Positions 45,756 through 52,254 of a stretch of DNA of 52,254 nucleotides are shown piece by piece. The stretch is taken from positions 1 through 52,254 of IMG/VR virus record IMGVR_UViG_3300023184_000171; one strand, 5' to 3'. This DNA comes from a virus. A program made the translations under genes and the position numbers. The notes under the pieces were generated by a model. That model did no database searches and was not told the origin of the DNA. It saw only the letters and a list, made by a program, of their open reading frames with translations. The stretch's first letter is position 1. The number at the start of each line of letters is the position of its first letter.

Positions 45756-47320
45756 GCGGGCATAAAGTTAGCGGGGTTAATCTGACGCCCCTGTTTCTTG
45801 TTGCCAGTTCTTGCGTGACGAATCTTGTCCATCATGGCATAAAGCCTCTTGGCTCCAGCATCCGTCGAACCGTTGCCCAAGTGCGAAACTACGTCCGCAG
45901 GGACTACAAACTCCCCTTGCGCCAACGCAGCCCGTTGGGGTCTGGCACCCTTGATTACCGCAGGGATGGAGTCGGACATGCCGTCTCCCGGCCCTTGGAG
46001 CAGTTTACCACCCGCAGCGTATTCATTGGGCAGGGAGGCAACGCCGCCTTGGGCTAACTCGGTATACTTCTGCCCACCGGGGTCGTAGGAGTATTGTTTA
46101 GCTTTAGCTTCAGGTGGCCCCATTGCCATCACTTGACTGATTAGGTCTGAAAAAAACCCACCGCCAGCCATCCCCATAATCCCACCCTGCGCTGCCCTCT
46201 GCGTAGCTTTCTGCGTGGGTCTTTGCGTAGCTCCTGCAAAGTCGCCTTGCCCACGACTATACAGAGCTATCAACTTAGTCAGATATTCGTCTTTTTCTCT
46301 TGCAGAACGGTCATAGGGGCCAGCCGTCGAACCACCATACGGGCCGACAGGCGCAGTGTCCCCGCCCTGAGCCATGCCCTTAATTTCCCCGCCCTGCGCC
46401 GCGTTGTAGTAGGGCGTGGAACCTATTTGCCGGTAAGACGGGGCGGATATTAATCTGCCGCTGGCGTCGTATCTAGGCTGGTCGTAGGCGTAGTCTTGGC
46501 GCGTCCCTTGCAGGGTTGGGGCGGCGGGGTCAGCTTGCTTTGGCGTCATCATACCGGCAAGCCCCATCCCCGTTGCTATAAGGGGGAGTTTGTTGTTTTT
46601 TACAAAATCCATTGCGTTTTGGCCGGATGAGGTTATTTGCTTAAACCCGGCACCAAGCTTGTCCGTGTAAGACGGCATAGTTGGAGGTACAATATCCGGT
46701 GCCCCAGAATACGCAAGATTTTTAGTTGTAGGGTCTGAAAAATATTGCGGTTTATCAATAGGGTTGTACGGCTTTAGCATTGGATCAGCGGTTTCAAACA
46801 TAGGGGTTCTAAATGCGCTGGAGTCTCCTACAAACCCAAGTTTGTCAGAATCAATCTGGGGCAAATTTATTTCAGGCGTATAAAGGTTTTCTGCGCCCTT
46901 CAAAGCCTCGTTTGTTACGAAATCTTTGCCCGCGTCTTGTGCTGCGGTACGCGTAGCTTCGCTAAGAGCATCTCCGCCAACGCTTTCTACCCCACCCAGC
47001 AGCGAAGCTCCACCATAGCCCAGCGCACCGGCACCCAGAGCTTTACCTATGTCGCCTGTTTTTGCATAAGAAGTCAGTCCACTTGCAAGACCAGCACCGA
47101 TGGGGCCAAACATCATGCCCCCAACAATCGGAGCGGCAAAGCCAAGAACGTCTTCAAGAAACCCTGCCTCAACCAAGCCGGTATGGGGATTAACAGTGAG
47201 GGAGCCGCCGTGGGCAAGGGCTAATTGCTGAAGCCCCGCGACTTCACCGGGGGTCATGTGAACAAGTTGGGTGTCGTTGTTACGACCGAGAGAAGCGATG
47301 CCTTGGGCTAGTTGTTGCAT
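45752..47320 (-). CDS. Virion protein with conserved PADVVSHLGNGS C-terminal motif
   Basis: This 522-aa protein has an N-terminal Gly/Ala hydrophobic region (about 55-110), a Pro/Gln-rich middle with GGEIKGMAQGGD, and a C-terminus with LAQGGVASLPNEYAAGGKLLQGPGDGMSDSIPAVI and GEFVVPADVVSHLGNGSTDAGAKRLYAMMDKIR. I recognise this end as widespread in aquatic podovirus-like phages. It shares EGG/QGG motifs with the next gene. AAGGAAT precedes the ATG. It is likely an internal or tail-associated virion protein. Confidence 0.65.
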   Translation of the reverse strand: MQQLAQGIASLGRNNDTQLVHMTPGEVAGLQQLALAHGGSLTVNPHTGLVEAGFLEDVLGFAAPIVGGMMFGPIGAGLASGLTSYAKTGDIGKALGAGALGYGGASLLGGVESVGGDALSEATRTAAQDAGKDFVTNEALKGAENLYTPEINLPQIDSDKLGFVGDSSAFRTPMFETADPMLKPYNPIDKPQYFSDPTTKNLAYSGAPDIVPPTMPSYTDKLGAGFKQITSSGQNAMDFVKNNKLPLIATGMGLAGMMTPKQADPAAPTLQGTRQDYAYDQPRYDASGRLISAPSYRQIGSTPYYNAAQGGEIKGMAQGGDTAPVGPYGGSTAGPYDRSAREKDEYLTKLIALYSRGQGDFAGATQRPTQKATQRAAQGGIMGMAGGGFFSDLISQVMAMGPPEAKAKQYSYDPGGQKYTELAQGGVASLPNEYAAGGKLLQGPGDGMSDSIPAVIKGARPQRAALAQGEFVVPADVVSHLGNGSTDAGAKRLYAMMDKIRHARTGNKKQGRQINPANFMPA

Positions 47321-47328
47321 AGTATTCC

Positions 47329-47667
47329 TTATGTAGCTTCGCCGCCGCTGGCGGTTATGGTTAGACCTGTGTTGGAGCCTTTAACGCTGATGAACGTCCC
47401 AGCAACTAATACCTGTAACCCGCGCCACGACAGAGTGGTGTTTGCAGCAATGGTATACCCCGAATACAACGCGTTTGCTGCCCCCGCCGAACCGCCCGTA
47501 GCAACCAGAGAGATGAATATTGTCAGCGCCCCGCTCGTGGTGTTAGAAACATCTATGCTTTTTAATAACGTGCGCGTAAGTGTTGGAGTAGTATATAGCG
47601 TAACAAAAGCACTGGTAACTGCGGTTGCCGGTATAAGCACATTTGCCGTTATGTTCTGAAAAGCCAT
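47329..47667 (-). CDS. Small beta-rich virion protein
   Basis: This 112-aa, Thr/Ala/Gly-rich product (TANVLIPATAVTSAFVTLYTTPTLTRTLLKSIDVSN...) has strongly alternating hydrophobic strands. It looks like a small tail or decoration protein. The start overlaps the previous stop, and it lies in the structural operon. Not assigned to a family. Confidence 0.6.
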   Translation of the reverse strand: MAFQNITANVLIPATAVTSAFVTLYTTPTLTRTLLKSIDVSNTTSGALTIFISLVATGGSAGAANALYSGYTIAANTTLSWRGLQVLVAGTFISVKGSNTGLTITASGGEAT

Positions 47668-47852
47668 CAGTCACTCCCTAGCCATTGTAGGGTAGTTAAC
47701 CCATTGACTGCTTGGATAATTTGGGCATTATTGCTGTCTAGCTGGTTAAAGTATAGCCGCAACGTATTCAAAAGCTGGTCTTGATACCGTTGTTCGTATT
47801 CCAACGGCCCTACTGGAAGGCTTGGAGCTAGTGCGGGGAATATGTTTTCCAC
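47667..47852 (-). CDS. Small protein after the tail hub gene
   Basis: This 61-aa protein (ENIFPALAPSLPVGPLEYEQRYQDQLLNTLRLYFNQLDSNNAQIIQAVNGL) starts at GTG overlapping the tail-hub stop as TAGTG, with GGGAGAAGG upstream. Small helical proteins of this type recur next to tail-hub genes. Structural role inferred. Confidence 0.6.
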   Translation of the reverse strand: MENIFPALAPSLPVGPLEYEQRYQDQLLNTLRLYFNQLDSNNAQIIQAVNGLTTLQWLGSD

Positions 47853-50035
47853 TACCTTCTCCCATCAGGTCTGACATCAATTCTGGTAGCACCCAACTGC
47901 CACGCTACACCAATCTCCGTAGACTCAATCTTGAACGCCATCTGCCGCCCACGTATTCGCGTGTAAACCTGCCCAGTGAAAAGCTGAACAACATAGTTAT
48001 GGTTCAGCGGAGAGGAGTAGTTATTACCGCTGATTACAGCAGGAGCATCACCAACGCCGTAGTTAGTGCCTGAGTTTTGGCGCGGACGCACAGACAGATT
48101 GACCTTGGGTGCAGCTACCGTAGAACCGTCAAACGTAACGTCAGGCAGCATCCGCCATACAAAGCCAAAGTTATGCCCGTCACCAATATCAAAGTCAGAA
48201 GACTGAACGTAAGCGTTGATAGATGTAGGAGTTACATTGGAGTAATCGTCTGTTCCGTTCTCGTGGAACATGACTTGATTTGGTGTCAGGTAGGTTACCG
48301 CTGAGTATTGAACGTGTGTTGCGGCAGTCGTAGCAGCCCCAGTAACCGGATTAACTGCGCCACGAGAACACCCAGTCAACGTATTACCGTCGCCACTGTC
48401 GTGAGCCGTATAGCTTATGTATTCAGAGTCAATAACCAAGGTGCCTGAATTGGGGTAAGAATACCCGTTAAGCAGTGTCAGCGACGTAGCCGTTGTAGAG
48501 GTTATAGCTGTTGCCAAGAATGAATTCTGCACACTCTGTGCGCCCATCGGATATTGACGAAGCGGAGAATCCAACCATGCTGTGCGGTTCATGGTGCCGT
48601 AATACCAAATTTTTTCCAAATGGTTGTAGATAACATAGCGGTTGTTTACTGGGCTATTGGCAGACGGATAAAACCACCACACTTCGTTGAAGCCCTCATT
48701 AGTGCCAGCAACGATCTGATAAGATTGGGATTGGTTTATGTCATTAAAGACATACTGCCGAAGGGTGCAAGGAACGGTATCCACACGACCCGTGTAAACG
48801 TAGAACTTATCTACCCCCATCCAAAACGTCTGGTTATTTACCGAAGCAATAGCGTTAGGCGATATGATGGAAACGTTGTCCATCAGCAGGTTGAAGCCCC
48901 AGACATAGGGTGGCCCCAAATACTGCATGGTGAACAACGCCGCGTCTGTCCAAATTAAGACTTCCTGCTTTGCCGTTCTTGCGGCGACAATTGTTGAACC
49001 ACCAGCAAGCTTGTATTCACCGGATTGGTTGGTTGCAGCGGGAACCCATGTGTATGCATCTTCTTGGTCAGACCAACGCACAATCATCGGGTCAAATGTC
49101 GTGGCTGAGTTACCGGGGACGTATGGGTTTGAACCAAACGCTATGACAAATCGTTGAACATCTGAGGCTATGACAGCAAGCGTAGTTGTCGGGGTATATG
49201 GGCCGTTTGTTGCATTGTATGTAGTTGCCAAACTTGTCAGTGTCACTGCCCGTGCATACGTGGATGTATCTACAGCCCAGTAGTAAATAGCGCCACCACG
49301 CGGGGCAAAGATTAAGTCCTGACCAAAGTTATCCGCAGTCCACAACCGAAGCTGTGTGCCAATAGAGTTTGCCGTAGCAGAGGCATCGCCCCATCCATAA
49401 GCCCCGTTCCACGGGCCAGCGCCCCAACCATTGCTAGTAGTGTAAGTGGCGCTGCCAGCGGCAATTTGGAAGTTAGCAACAACAGAAGCGCCACCAGTAT
49501 TGGCGCTTGTAGAAGTAGCCGCAGTCGGGCTAATGATGGTAAACGTGTTGCCTGTTGGGGTTGATATGGCTTCAAACTCACCATTAAGCGTCAAACCGCC
49601 GCCCGCTACAGCGCCAGAGAATGTAACCCAAGTGCCGGGGGATATACCATGCGCTGAGACAGTAACTAAAACCAGCTTGGAGCCGCTGGTAGTGGCAAAC
49701 GGGCCAGTCCCGCCAATAGATACCGGAGACGCCGCAGTCAGTGGGGTAACGTCGTGATACAACCCACCGTTCTCAACATAGTATTTCTGGTTAGTGCCTA
49801 CCCCGTTCAGGTTGCTGTAGTTCAGCGTAACCCAGTTATTCATATCACGGCTTACACCATTGTAGGTATTAACCACCCCACCAGTTGATGCAGCCAAGTT
49901 AGTCCAGCCGCCGATCTTCTCAGGCTGACCGGAACGGAACCTGATCTTGTCAGATTCAAACCACCCGCCTTCATTGGCGTAGGTTGTGCTTTCCCGGTTA
50001 ACCCCCGGTCTTAGTTGTAATTTTTGTAGTGGCAT
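47852..50035 (-). CDS. Tail hub / packaged-DNA stabilisation protein, P22 gp10-like
   Basis: This 727-aa, beta-rich protein starts LQLRPGVNRESTTYANEGGWFESDKIRFRSGQPEKIGGW, a start I associate with the gp10-type tail-hub or stabilisation family. There are many aromatic, Ser/Thr-rich repeats (a beta-propeller-like body at about 190-480), and an Ig-like insertion near 525-590 (LLNGYSYPNSGTLVIDSEYISYTAHDSGDG). It would plug the portal channel after packaging and hold the tail. The length suits a podovirus hub. Confidence 0.72.
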   Translation of the reverse strand: MPLQKLQLRPGVNRESTTYANEGGWFESDKIRFRSGQPEKIGGWTNLAASTGGVVNTYNGVSRDMNNWVTLNYSNLNGVGTNQKYYVENGGLYHDVTPLTAASPVSIGGTGPFATTSGSKLVLVTVSAHGISPGTWVTFSGAVAGGGLTLNGEFEAISTPTGNTFTIISPTAATSTSANTGGASVVANFQIAAGSATYTTSNGWGAGPWNGAYGWGDASATANSIGTQLRLWTADNFGQDLIFAPRGGAIYYWAVDTSTYARAVTLTSLATTYNATNGPYTPTTTLAVIASDVQRFVIAFGSNPYVPGNSATTFDPMIVRWSDQEDAYTWVPAATNQSGEYKLAGGSTIVAARTAKQEVLIWTDAALFTMQYLGPPYVWGFNLLMDNVSIISPNAIASVNNQTFWMGVDKFYVYTGRVDTVPCTLRQYVFNDINQSQSYQIVAGTNEGFNEVWWFYPSANSPVNNRYVIYNHLEKIWYYGTMNRTAWLDSPLRQYPMGAQSVQNSFLATAITSTTATSLTLLNGYSYPNSGTLVIDSEYISYTAHDSGDGNTLTGCSRGAVNPVTGAATTAATHVQYSAVTYLTPNQVMFHENGTDDYSNVTPTSINAYVQSSDFDIGDGHNFGFVWRMLPDVTFDGSTVAAPKVNLSVRPRQNSGTNYGVGDAPAVISGNNYSSPLNHNYVVQLFTGQVYTRIRGRQMAFKIESTEIGVAWQLGATRIDVRPDGRR

Positions 50036-50418
50036 TATGGTATAAAAAACCTATGTCCAGAACGTGGTGGAACACACTGGATATGGCACCAAGTCGGCGT
50101 AGCCACATCATCTTCTAGCCAAAGACCTATGCCCTCTAGTATCTGGACATTGTTGCGACAGAACTTATCCAACTCTCCGTCGTTGTCTTCAATGTCTACT
50201 GCGTGACCCGTCATGTGCTTTGAATGCGGAGCGCCACCAGCATGGTTGTTTACCGCCGAAGGACGCCAACCTGACCGTAGCCCCCGGTCTACCCCAAAAG
50301 CAGCGATTAGCTGGTTAGCCTTCTCACAGATAATAGCAGCATTCGTCTTGATATCTTCGGTCAACTCCATCTCATGACCTTTCAGATGCTGACCTAGATA
50401 CTGGGCTACGGTAATCAT
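50035..50418 (-). CDS. Endolysin, M15-type peptidase
   Basis: This 127-aa peptidoglycan peptidase of the D-Ala-D-Ala carboxypeptidase/endopeptidase M15 fold has LRSGWRPSAVN (47-57), SKHMTGHAVD (66-75; zinc ligands His68 and Asp75) and TWCHIQ (109-114; His112). There is no signal peptide, so release through the holin is expected. The start overlaps the holin stop. Complete and probably active. Confidence 0.9.
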   Translation of the reverse strand: MITVAQYLGQHLKGHEMELTEDIKTNAAIICEKANQLIAAFGVDRGLRSGWRPSAVNNHAGGAPHSKHMTGHAVDIEDNDGELDKFCRNNVQILEGIGLWLEDDVATPTWCHIQCVPPRSGHRFFIP

Positions 50419-50849
50419 CTATGTCCTTCTACGTTTTTTACCTTTTCCACCGTTCTGTATGCGCCAAGCCCAAGGATTCCCATCAGTATCTGCATCGTCA
50501 GGTTGGTGTCTATAACAGGGAAATCCCCAACGTAGCCGAACCAGACTTTAGCCACAAACCGCGATACCGGCTCCACCACAGAAACGTAAGCTAAGGATAC
50601 GCCGCATGTCCACATAATAAACGGCCTTGCGCCAGCAACAAACCAGTTAGTCGATTTCGCTTCTTCAATATTAGTTTGAATTTGAAGTTTAGCCAAATCA
50701 GTTTCTGCGGCAAGCTGGGCTAAGTCACCACTCTGCTGCATCTTCAGTAGTTCAAGCTGGGCAGCCGCTTTTTTCTCCGGGTCAGGGAAGAATCGCTCAA
50801 TCAAAGACTGGGCAGCAGAGAACAGACCTGATATGACCAGCGGGTTCAT
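50415..50849 (-). CDS. Holin, three-TM type
   Basis: This 144-aa protein has a hydrophobic N-terminal helix (NPLVISGLFSAAQSL), a cytoplasmic coiled region (about 20-65) and ARPFIMWTCGVSLAYVSVV (about 74-92). A last helix, LTMQILMGILGLGAYRTV (117-134), completes it. The ARPFIMW motif is typical of GTA/3TM holins. It overlaps both the endolysin and the upstream TM protein gene, so the lysis cassette is coupled. Confidence 0.88.
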   Translation of the reverse strand: MNPLVISGLFSAAQSLIERFFPDPEKKAAAQLELLKMQQSGDLAQLAAETDLAKLQIQTNIEEAKSTNWFVAGARPFIMWTCGVSLAYVSVVEPVSRFVAKVWFGYVGDFPVIDTNLTMQILMGILGLGAYRTVEKVKNVEGHR

Positions 50850-51079
50850 TTGTCGGCTTTGTTTTCTAACTTCTCAAAAATCTTTGCGAGCATCGCTTTT
50901 ATGTCCCGGATGTCCTCGCGATAGTCGCTCCGAATAACGTATTCTTTTGGCAAATCCTCGCGCAGCTTGGCAAGATCGGCTTTGAGTTCTTTGACCGCCG
51001 CCCACAGTTCCCGCGCAAACCAGCCAAGAACGGTAAAACCACCACCCAGAAGCGCGTTTATTAGATGTTGGTTTTCCAT
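50846..51079 (-). CDS. Membrane-anchored coiled-coil lysis-cassette protein
   Basis: This 77-aa protein has an N-terminal membrane helix (LINALLGGGFTVLGWFARELW) and then a long charged coil (VKELKADLAKLREDLPKEYVIRSDYREDIRDIKAMLAKIFEKLENKADK). The ATG at 51079 is chosen; an in-frame GTG lies just before it. The topology resembles an i-spanin or an antiholin. Without a lipoprotein partner gene, the spanin call is only a possibility. Confidence 0.65.
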   Translation of the reverse strand: MENQHLINALLGGGFTVLGWFARELWAAVKELKADLAKLREDLPKEYVIRSDYREDIRDIKAMLAKIFEKLENKADK

Positions 51080-51089
51080 CACTTATCCG

Positions 51090-51935
51090 TTATGAAAATG
51101 TAATTGAACCTGAACCGGTAAAATCGTAATAACGAAATCCGCCAGTTACAGTAACAGTTGGGCTTCCAGTGGTGGCTATTGCCGCAGCAAGAGTGTCTGC
51201 GTATCGTATGCAAACCCGACCTGAACCGCCTGACGCAGCCGTTGAAACATACGCCTGACCAGAGCCACCACCACCCCCGCCAGTGTTTATTGTTCCAACA
51301 GTACCTATAAGTCCGTTTAAACCCCCAGCACCACCACCTCCAGTACCTGCGGCTGCAACAGTTCCACCAGAAGCTGCGCCTCCCGACCCACCGCCAGCAT
51401 AAGTAACTGAGACACCTGCGGCGTAAAGAGATGCGGTACCATTTCCTCCAGCACCTGATATTGTGCTGGAAACTGAAGCTGCGCCCGCCGAAGTTGCGCC
51501 ACCACCACCACCGCCCGCGTCTGACGAAGCCCCGTTACCATTGCCACCGTTATTCCCTTGTCCAGCAGTACCCGCCCCACCAGTAGCGCCGTTTGGATTG
51601 CCACCACCGCCAGACCCACCACTGCCACCAGTTTGTTCAGCAGAAGCACTACCACCCCCACCACCGCCAATAGAAGTAATGGAAGAAAATGCAGAATTAC
51701 CACCTACTGACCCACGCACTGAATTTGAAGTCGCCCCTGATCCTCCAGCACCAACAGTCACCGTTATTGCACCAGAGCTAATTGCAAATGCCGTAGCTGT
51801 GCGAAAACCTCCCGCACCACCACCACCGCCTCTGGAGTTACCACCACCGCCGCCACCAGCAATGACTAAGTAATCCACTGCCGTTGGGGGGAAGAAAACG
51901 GCACCACCCACCAGCATATGCATGATACCGCTCAC
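51090..51935 (-). CDS. Glycine-rich tail fibre or tip protein
   Basis: This 281-aa protein starts at GTG overlapping the preceding stop as TAGTG. It reads MSGIMHMLVGGAVFFPPTAVDYLVIAGGG, then runs of six to eight Gly interleaved with Ser/Thr/Asn (about 30-240), and an end TVTGGFRYYDFTGSGSITF. DYLVIAGGGGGG domains are typical of phage receptor-binding or tip proteins, whose polyglycine helices pack like a sandwich. It likely contacts the host surface, so sequence variation is expected in the repeats. Confidence 0.75.
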   Translation of the reverse strand: MSGIMHMLVGGAVFFPPTAVDYLVIAGGGGGGNSRGGGGGAGGFRTATAFAISSGAITVTVGAGGSGATSNSVRGSVGGNSAFSSITSIGGGGGGSASAEQTGGSGGSGGGGNPNGATGGAGTAGQGNNGGNGNGASSDAGGGGGGATSAGAASVSSTISGAGGNGTASLYAAGVSVTYAGGGSGGAASGGTVAAAGTGGGGAGGLNGLIGTVGTINTGGGGGGSGQAYVSTAASGGSGRVCIRYADTLAAAIATTGSPTVTVTGGFRYYDFTGSGSITFS

Positions 51936-52254
51936 TAGCTTACCCCAGCACCAGAAACAAACCACGTATCGGTAGCCACCTTAAGGCACGTTGCCACACC
52001 TTTGGTAGCCACAGTCCGGTTACCAGTATTAGATGTTCCGGCTTGATACACCGTTAAAGATGTGGTGACGATAGTGATTGAGGTTGTGCCGTTGTTTACG
52101 ATAGTGAATGCAGTTCCAATTGGGAAGGCTACCGAAGCATTGGTTGGGATGGTAATACTCTGTGCGCCTGAGTTAGTGCTGTAGATATGCTTGCCACCGT
52201 CAATCAGGACAAGCGTGTAGTTGCTGGATTGAATGTTTTGTGGAATATCCCGAT
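51935..52254 (-). CDS. Beta-rich virion protein, 3' part (107 aa when joined to position 4)
   Basis: The open frame runs from the window edge to TAG at 51937-51935. It reads RDIPQNIQSSNYTLVLIDGGK, HIYSTNSGAQSITIP, GTAFTIVNNGTTSITIV, and ends KVATDTWFVSGAGVS, in the style of tail-associated phage proteins. Its first two codons, ATG GAT, are supplied by bases 4-1 and the last two bases of the window. The stop overlaps the glycine-rich fibre start as TAGTG, so the two are likely co-translated. The family is not named, and the tail role is inferred. Confidence 0.75.
   Translation of the reverse strand, partial: RDIPQNIQSSNYTLVLIDGGKHIYSTNSGAQSITIPTNASVAFPIGTAFTIVNNGTTSITIVTTSLTVYQAGTSNTGNRTVATKGVATCLKVATDTWFVSGAGVS

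Noticed and set aside
51463-51873. Proline-rich plus-strand open frame
   Set aside because: It is the exact reverse of the polyglycine fibre repeats.
1-52254. tRNA genes, integrase or phage RNA polymerase
   Set aside because: I saw no cloverleaf with a T-loop consensus, no tyrosine or serine recombinase motifs, and no single- or multi-subunit RNA polymerase motifs in any product. A tRNA scan would be more sensitive than reading.

Overview
The window is the genome of a tailed bacteriophage with a podovirus-like gene set. It carries terminase, portal, scaffold, a P22-type tail-hub-like protein, large ejected-protein candidates, a family A DNA polymerase and an AEP primase-helicase. It has no sheath, no tape-measure/tail-tube set, no integrase, no RNA polymerase gene and no tRNA that I can see. 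Several products resemble families abundant in uncultured aquatic phages. The GC-rich coding, Shine-Dalgarno (SD) use and sigma70-like promoters fit a proteobacterial host; a freshwater betaproteobacterium is a guess.

The two ends of the window appear to join. Position 4 holds an ATG on the minus strand with a good SD, and the reading frame continues without a break from position 1 into 52254 and on to a stop at 51935. It encodes a plausible 107-aa virion protein. The window is therefore probably a complete circularly permuted genome of about 52.25 kb.

The layout is two-armed. A control region (about 7513-7952) holds divergent promoters. The left arm is one long minus-strand late operon: terS, terL, portal, a GroES-like co-chaperonin, scaffold, two head genes, then across the junction two tail genes, a lysis cassette (small TM protein, holin, M15 endolysin), the tail hub, structural and ejection proteins, and a 2867-aa polyvalent protein. 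The right arm (7953-33972) is plus-strand early genes. First come small unknown genes separated by repeated palindromes and a possible origin. Next are a zinc-rich protein, an M20/M28-like peptidase and a MoxR ATPase/VWA-HExxH/DUF3150-like triad. A shuffled array of tiny overlapping genes with recurring SD-bearing C-terminal cassettes follows, including an adenine methyltransferase. The replication block has a VRR nuclease, DNA polymerase A, a Cas4-like nuclease, an SNF2 helicase, an SSB-like protein, an HTH protein and a primase-helicase. The two arms converge tail to tail at 33953-33972.

The most interesting elements are seven copies of a 9-bp-arm palindrome with a fixed 5-nt centre (7.9-10.5 kb); the AAA+/VWA/DUF3150 triad; a possible structured leader RNA with a pseudoknot (15131-15285); the coupling cassettes that fix the C-termini of successive genes; a phage metallopeptidase with a full set of metal ligands; and the lack of any recognisable HK97-type major capsid protein in what looks like a closed genome.
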